From Nitrososphaerota archaeon (lineage in GTDB: Archaea; Thermoproteota; Nitrososphaeria; Nitrososphaerales; Gagatemarchaeaceae): a stretch of 64,000 bases of DNA. How positions within the stretch are numbered: position 1 is the first letter of the stretch; every line of letters starts with the position of its first letter. The stretch is from contig JAFLZH010000001.1 of the NCBI GenBank assembly GCA_029785615.1, forward strand, positions 289,044 through 353,043, read 5' to 3'. A program made the position numbers and the translations under genes. This document shows positions 61,600-64,000 of this stretch, piece by piece. The notes under the pieces were generated by a model. That model saw only the letters and a list, made by a program, of their open reading frames with translations. It did not search any database and was not told the origin of the DNA.

Positions 61600-62054
61600 T
61601 CCTGCAGGTGCCAGAGATCAAGCTCTCCTCCGACGAGCTCTCCCTGATGTCCATGTTCCAGGAGATGACGGGTGCCACAGCCAGGGACTGCGTCATCGAC
61701 GATAAGAGAGACAGGGTCATCTTCGTGATAGCCCAGGGGCAGATGGGTCTCGCCATAGGCAAGGAGGGGGCATCTGTGAAGAAGATAGAGCGGGCGGTGA
61801 GGAGGCCGGTGGAGGTCGTGGAGTGGGCGGACGACGTGGAGGGGCTGGTCAGGAACACCCTGGGGACGAAGTTCGTCCAGGAGGTGCGCATCAGCGAGAT
61901 GCTGGACGGGACGAAGGCGGTCGTTGTGGTTGTAGACTCCCGGAAGAAGGGGGCCGTCCTCGGGCTCGGGGGGAAGAACGCAGAGAAGGTGAGGCTCCTC
62001 GCCAGGCGTTACTTCGAAGTGGGCAATCTGCAGATAACGTCCGAACTCCTTTGA
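61596..62054 (+). CDS. nusA: Archaeal NusA-like KH-domain protein
   Basis: A 152-residue protein with two KH domains: DRVIFVIAQGQMGLAIGKEGASVKKIERAVRRPVEVVEW (GxxG as GKEG) and TKAVVVVVDSRKKGAVLGLGGKNAEKVRLLARRYFEVGNLQI (GxxG as GGKN). Archaeal NusA has only the KH part of the bacterial factor and is thought to bind RNA during transcription. The GTG start overlaps rpl30e as GTGA. rps12 follows after a new promoter. Confidence 0.95.
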   Translation: MILQVPEIKLSSDELSLMSMFQEMTGATARDCVIDDKRDRVIFVIAQGQMGLAIGKEGASVKKIERAVRRPVEVVEWADDVEGLVRNTLGTKFVQEVRISEMLDGTKAVVVVVDSRKKGAVLGLGGKNAEKVRLLARRYFEVGNLQITSELL

Positions 62055-62058
62055 AAGC

Positions 62059-62067
62059 TCTATATAC
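62059..62067 (+). promoter_or_regulatory. TATA box of the rps12-rps7 operon
   Basis: tctatatac lies 26-34 nt before the ATG of rps12, right after the nusA stop, so the two ribosomal protein genes can be transcribed apart from the polymerase genes. Confidence 0.6.
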
Positions 62068-62092
62068 AGTGGGAGAAGGCGGCGTCTGAAGC

Positions 62093-62530
62093 ATGTCCGG
62101 TTCACCACGCGGGGAGTTCGCAGCGAGGCAGATCTCGCTCAAACGCCAAAGGTTCCGCTGGTCCAACAAGTGGTACAAGAGACGGAAGCTGGGGCTCGAC
62201 TACAAGGCGGACCCCCTCGAAGGCGCCCCCCAGGCCAGGGGCATCGTCCTCGAGAAGGTGGGGATAGAGTCGAAGCAGCCCAACTCTGCCATCAGAAAGT
62301 GCATCCGGTGCCAGATAGTCAAGAACGGGAAGCAGGTGACCGCCTTCCTCCCCGGTGACGGGGCCCTGAACTTCGTAGACGAGCACGACGAGGTCGTGCT
62401 GCAGGGGATCGGCGGGTCGATGAAGAGGGCCATGGGGGACATCCCCGGGGTCCGCTGGACGGTGTTCAAGGTCAACGGCGTTTCGCTGAACGAGCTGGTC
62501 TACGGGCGGAAGGAGAAGCCGAGGAGATAG
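62093..62530 (+). CDS. rpsL: 30S ribosomal protein S12
   Basis: A 145-residue archaeal S12 (S23e family): [94 protein letters not shown]. The decoding-centre loop [10 protein letters not shown] is present. The ATG at 62093 is preceded by a TATA box. rps7 follows 2 nt downstream. Confidence 0.98.
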   Translation: MSGSPRGEFAARQISLKRQRFRWSNKWYKRRKLGLDYKADPLEGAPQARGIVLEKVGIESKQPNSAIRKCIRCQIVKNGKQVTAFLPGDGALNFVDEHDEVVLQGIGGSMKRAMGDIPGVRWTVFKVNGVSLNELVYGRKEKPRR

Positions 62531-62532
62531 GC

Positions 62533-63144
62533 GTGAGCAAGCAGGCGCTCGAGTACCCCAACCTCCTCCTCTGGGAGAAGTGGGACCTGACCGGGGTGAA
62601 GATAAACGACCCTGGGCTCCAGACGGTGATCAACGTGAGGCCGATCCTCATCCCGCACTCCGGGGGGAGGCACGAGCACAAGAAGTTCGGGAAGACCAGG
62701 ATCAACATAGTCGAGAGGCTCGTCAACGAGATGATGCACTTCGGCAAGAAGTACGCCAAGAACACCGGGAGGATGGGCGGGAAGAAGCAGAAGGCGATGA
62801 ACGTCGTGAAGACCTCCCTCTCCATAATAGAGCTCAGGACCGGGCAGAACCCCGTGCAGCAGCTGGTGAAGGCCATAGAGAACGCCTCCCCCAACGAGGA
62901 CACCACGAGGCTCAGCTACGGCGGCGTGGTCTATCACCAGTCGGTGGACATATCCCCGGTCAGGAGGGTCGACCTTGCCCTGAGGTTCATCTCCGAGGGA
63001 GTGAGGGAGTCGGCGTTCAACTCTCCAAAGACAGTGGAGGAGGTCCTGGCAGACGAGATAATCCAGGCGGCGGCCGGAGACGCCAACAGCTACGCGGTCA
63101 AGAAGAAGAACGAGCAGGAACGCGTGGCGATGGCTTCGAGGTAG
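62533..63144 (+). CDS. rpsG: 30S ribosomal protein S7
   Basis: A 203-residue archaeal S7: VNVRPILIPHSGGRHEHKKFGKTRINIVERLVNEMMHFGKKYAKNTGR with KKQKAMNVVKTSLSIIELRTGQNPVQQLVKAIENASP, PVRRVDLALRFISEGVRESAFNSPKTVEEVLADEIIQAAAGDANSYAVKKKNEQERVAMASR as the C-terminal part. The GTG start lies 2 nt after rps12. The 3' end overlaps a convergent acetyltransferase gene by 47 nt, so the usual archaeal follow-on gene, EF-1A, is not here. Confidence 0.98.
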   Translation: MSKQALEYPNLLLWEKWDLTGVKINDPGLQTVINVRPILIPHSGGRHEHKKFGKTRINIVERLVNEMMHFGKKYAKNTGRMGGKKQKAMNVVKTSLSIIELRTGQNPVQQLVKAIENASPNEDTTRLSYGGVVYHQSVDISPVRRVDLALRFISEGVRESAFNSPKTVEEVLADEIIQAAAGDANSYAVKKKNEQERVAMASR

Positions 63145-63811
63145 GCTCTCCGCGCGACGCAGGCTGGGAGAGCCGCCGAGATTCAGCCAAGGGCCTTGCC
63201 CCCCGGTCAGGGAGGATTCGCTTGGTCACGACCCAGCGGTGCATCGCGATCTTCCTGGCCTTCACGAAACCTGCCGCCTCGAACATCCCGAGGGTCCCAC
63301 TGCAAAGGAACGAGCTCGATATCTTCTGCCCAGAGTAGTCTTCGGGATAGGCCTCGACGCTCCCACCCCCGAGCCTTGCGATCTCCTTCAGCGCCTCGCC
63401 CATGGCGAAGGTCGCCACCCCTTCCCCCCGGCGCTCGCGGTCGATGAAAAAGCAGGTGATGCGCCAGTCGGGGAGCTCCCCCAGCCCCTTCTCGTAGGCC
63501 TTCCTGCTCCTGATGTTAGGAAGCTCCGCGGTCGGGCCGTATTGGCACCACCCCACGGCGTCGGGACCGTCGAAGACGAGGGCGGCATGGGCACGACCCT
63601 GGCTGACCAGGGCCCTCTTCATCTCCCTGTAGGCGCTGGCGCCGTGCCTCTTCTCCCCCTGCTCAAGGTGAAAGGAGATGCACCAGCACCCCCCGAATAT
63701 CCCGTTGTGCTTCTCCACGAGGCGGGCGAAGGCGGGCCAGGTGCCCGGGGCGAGGGGCTTCGAGGTGAGAGGCAAGGGAGGAGCAGCGGGGGTTGTCCCG
63801 GGGCTGCTCAC
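63098..63811 (-). CDS. GNAT-family N-acetyltransferase
   Basis: A 237-residue protein. The acetyl-CoA fold is seen in AALVFDGPDAVGWCQYGP, WRITCFFIDRERRGEGVATFAMGEALKEIARLGGGSVEAYP (motif A R/Q-x-x-G-x-G/A as RRGEGVA) and the C-terminal MFEAAGFVKARKIAMHRWVV. The N-terminal half has GGCWCISFHLEQG, a Cys-rich segment found in a subgroup of these proteins. The acceptor is unknown. The last residues (after VTKRILPDRG) are low-complexity, and the 3' end overlaps rps7, so the true C terminus may be as given. Confidence 0.82.
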   Translation of the reverse strand: MSSPGTTPAAPPLPLTSKPLAPGTWPAFARLVEKHNGIFGGCWCISFHLEQGEKRHGASAYREMKRALVSQGRAHAALVFDGPDAVGWCQYGPTAELPNIRSRKAYEKGLGELPDWRITCFFIDRERRGEGVATFAMGEALKEIARLGGGSVEAYPEDYSGQKISSSFLCSGTLGMFEAAGFVKARKIAMHRWVVTKRILPDRGARPLAESRRLSQPASRGEPTSKPSPRVPARSSS

Positions 63812-63860
63812 AAAAGGGTTCTGGTGGCCGGCGTGGTTTCCTTGGATGGGGCGGAGCTGG

Positions 63861-64000
63861 CTAGCTCTTCTTCCAGATGGCCCCGTCCTTCTCGTCTTCC
63901 TTCCTCAGCGCCTGCCCGCGGAGCTCGTTCTCCAGCTCGGGGGGCTCCGCGACCATGGCCGAGGGCCTGGAGAGGAAGGACCTGGCCAGCTGCAGCACCT
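63861..64000 (-). CDS. C-terminal end of an unidentified protein (partial)
   Basis: An open frame on the minus strand enters from the window edge and ends at TAG (63861-63863). About 46 residues are visible: LQLARSFLSRPSAMVAEPPELENELRGQ and a charged end KEDEKDGAIWKKS. The piece is too short to identify. It lies 49 nt upstream of the GNAT gene on the same strand. Confidence 0.55.
   Translation of the reverse strand, partial: VLQLARSFLSRPSAMVAEPPELENELRGQALRKEDEKDGAIWKKS

Overview
This window is a stretch of archaeal chromosome, probably from a non-ammonia-oxidising member of the Thaumarchaeota/Nitrososphaeria side of the tree. The evidence is archaeal ribosomal proteins S7, S10, S12 and L30e, an archaeal NusA-like KH protein, a Tfx-family regulator and RpoH. 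The largest RNA polymerase subunit is one unsplit polypeptide (A' and A'' fused) and RpoB is also unsplit, a combination known from Thaumarchaeota. The DNA is G+C rich and densely coding. Most genes have an archaeal TATA box about 25-35 nt before an ATG, GTG or TTG start, so leaderless transcripts are probably common. I saw no CRISPR array, insertion sequence or rRNA. One complete tRNA (Leu, UAG) is present. The taxonomic placement is inference.

Layout. 1-5.7 kb: pyrimidine/arginine precursor genes (pyrB end, an aminotransferase, carA, carB). 5.7-7.6 kb: a Nudix protein, an unknown protein and a sugar-nucleotide epimerase-like protein, then a gene-free but strongly structured stretch next to rps10. 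8.2-9.5 kb: a TIM-barrel isomerase-like protein and a cyclic-nucleotide-binding protein. 9.6-15.2 kb: a six-gene operon on the minus strand (exported protein, DUF4129-like, MoxR ATPase, DUF58, membrane protein, large exported membrane-anchored protein), which looks like an envelope or surface-assembly system. 15.8-25 kb: small metabolic, stress and repair genes (HAD phosphatase, UspA, CBS, epimerase, endonuclease III, MazG-like, acyl-CoA dehydrogenase, CoxG-like). 25-31 kb: metallophosphoesterase, an ABC-2 exporter diverging from a PadR regulator, and an MFS efflux pump. 31-34 kb: pyruvate kinase and a Hef-type helicase. 34-41 kb: a VKOR thiol-redox protein, a large His-containing membrane protein, a cysteine-free VKOR-like paralog, OsmC, a MetE-like protein, Tfx, tRNA-Leu and a VTT-domain protein. 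41-46 kb: a RAM-domain protein and KdpABC potassium uptake. 46-53.6 kb: a YyaL/DUF255 thioredoxin-like protein, a second MFS pump, aconitase and a branched-chain aminotransferase. 53.7-63.1 kb: the transcription/translation cluster rpoH-rpoB-rpoA-rpl30e-nusA and rps12-rps7. The window ends with a GNAT acetyltransferase and a partial gene.

The most unusual signal concerns gene junctions and start codons. Three genes (rpoH, the DUF58 gene and carB) have no ATG/GTG/TTG in front of their conserved N terminus. Each has an ATA or GTA exactly where a start is expected: after a strong GGAGGT in rpoH, or in a 4-nt NTAA overlap with the upstream stop in the other two. In the window as a whole, tandem genes often overlap as NTGA, and three convergent pairs share a single CTAG as both stop codons. 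Second in interest are the MoxR/DUF58 operon, the cysteine-free VKOR-like protein, and a candidate structured RNA downstream of rps10.
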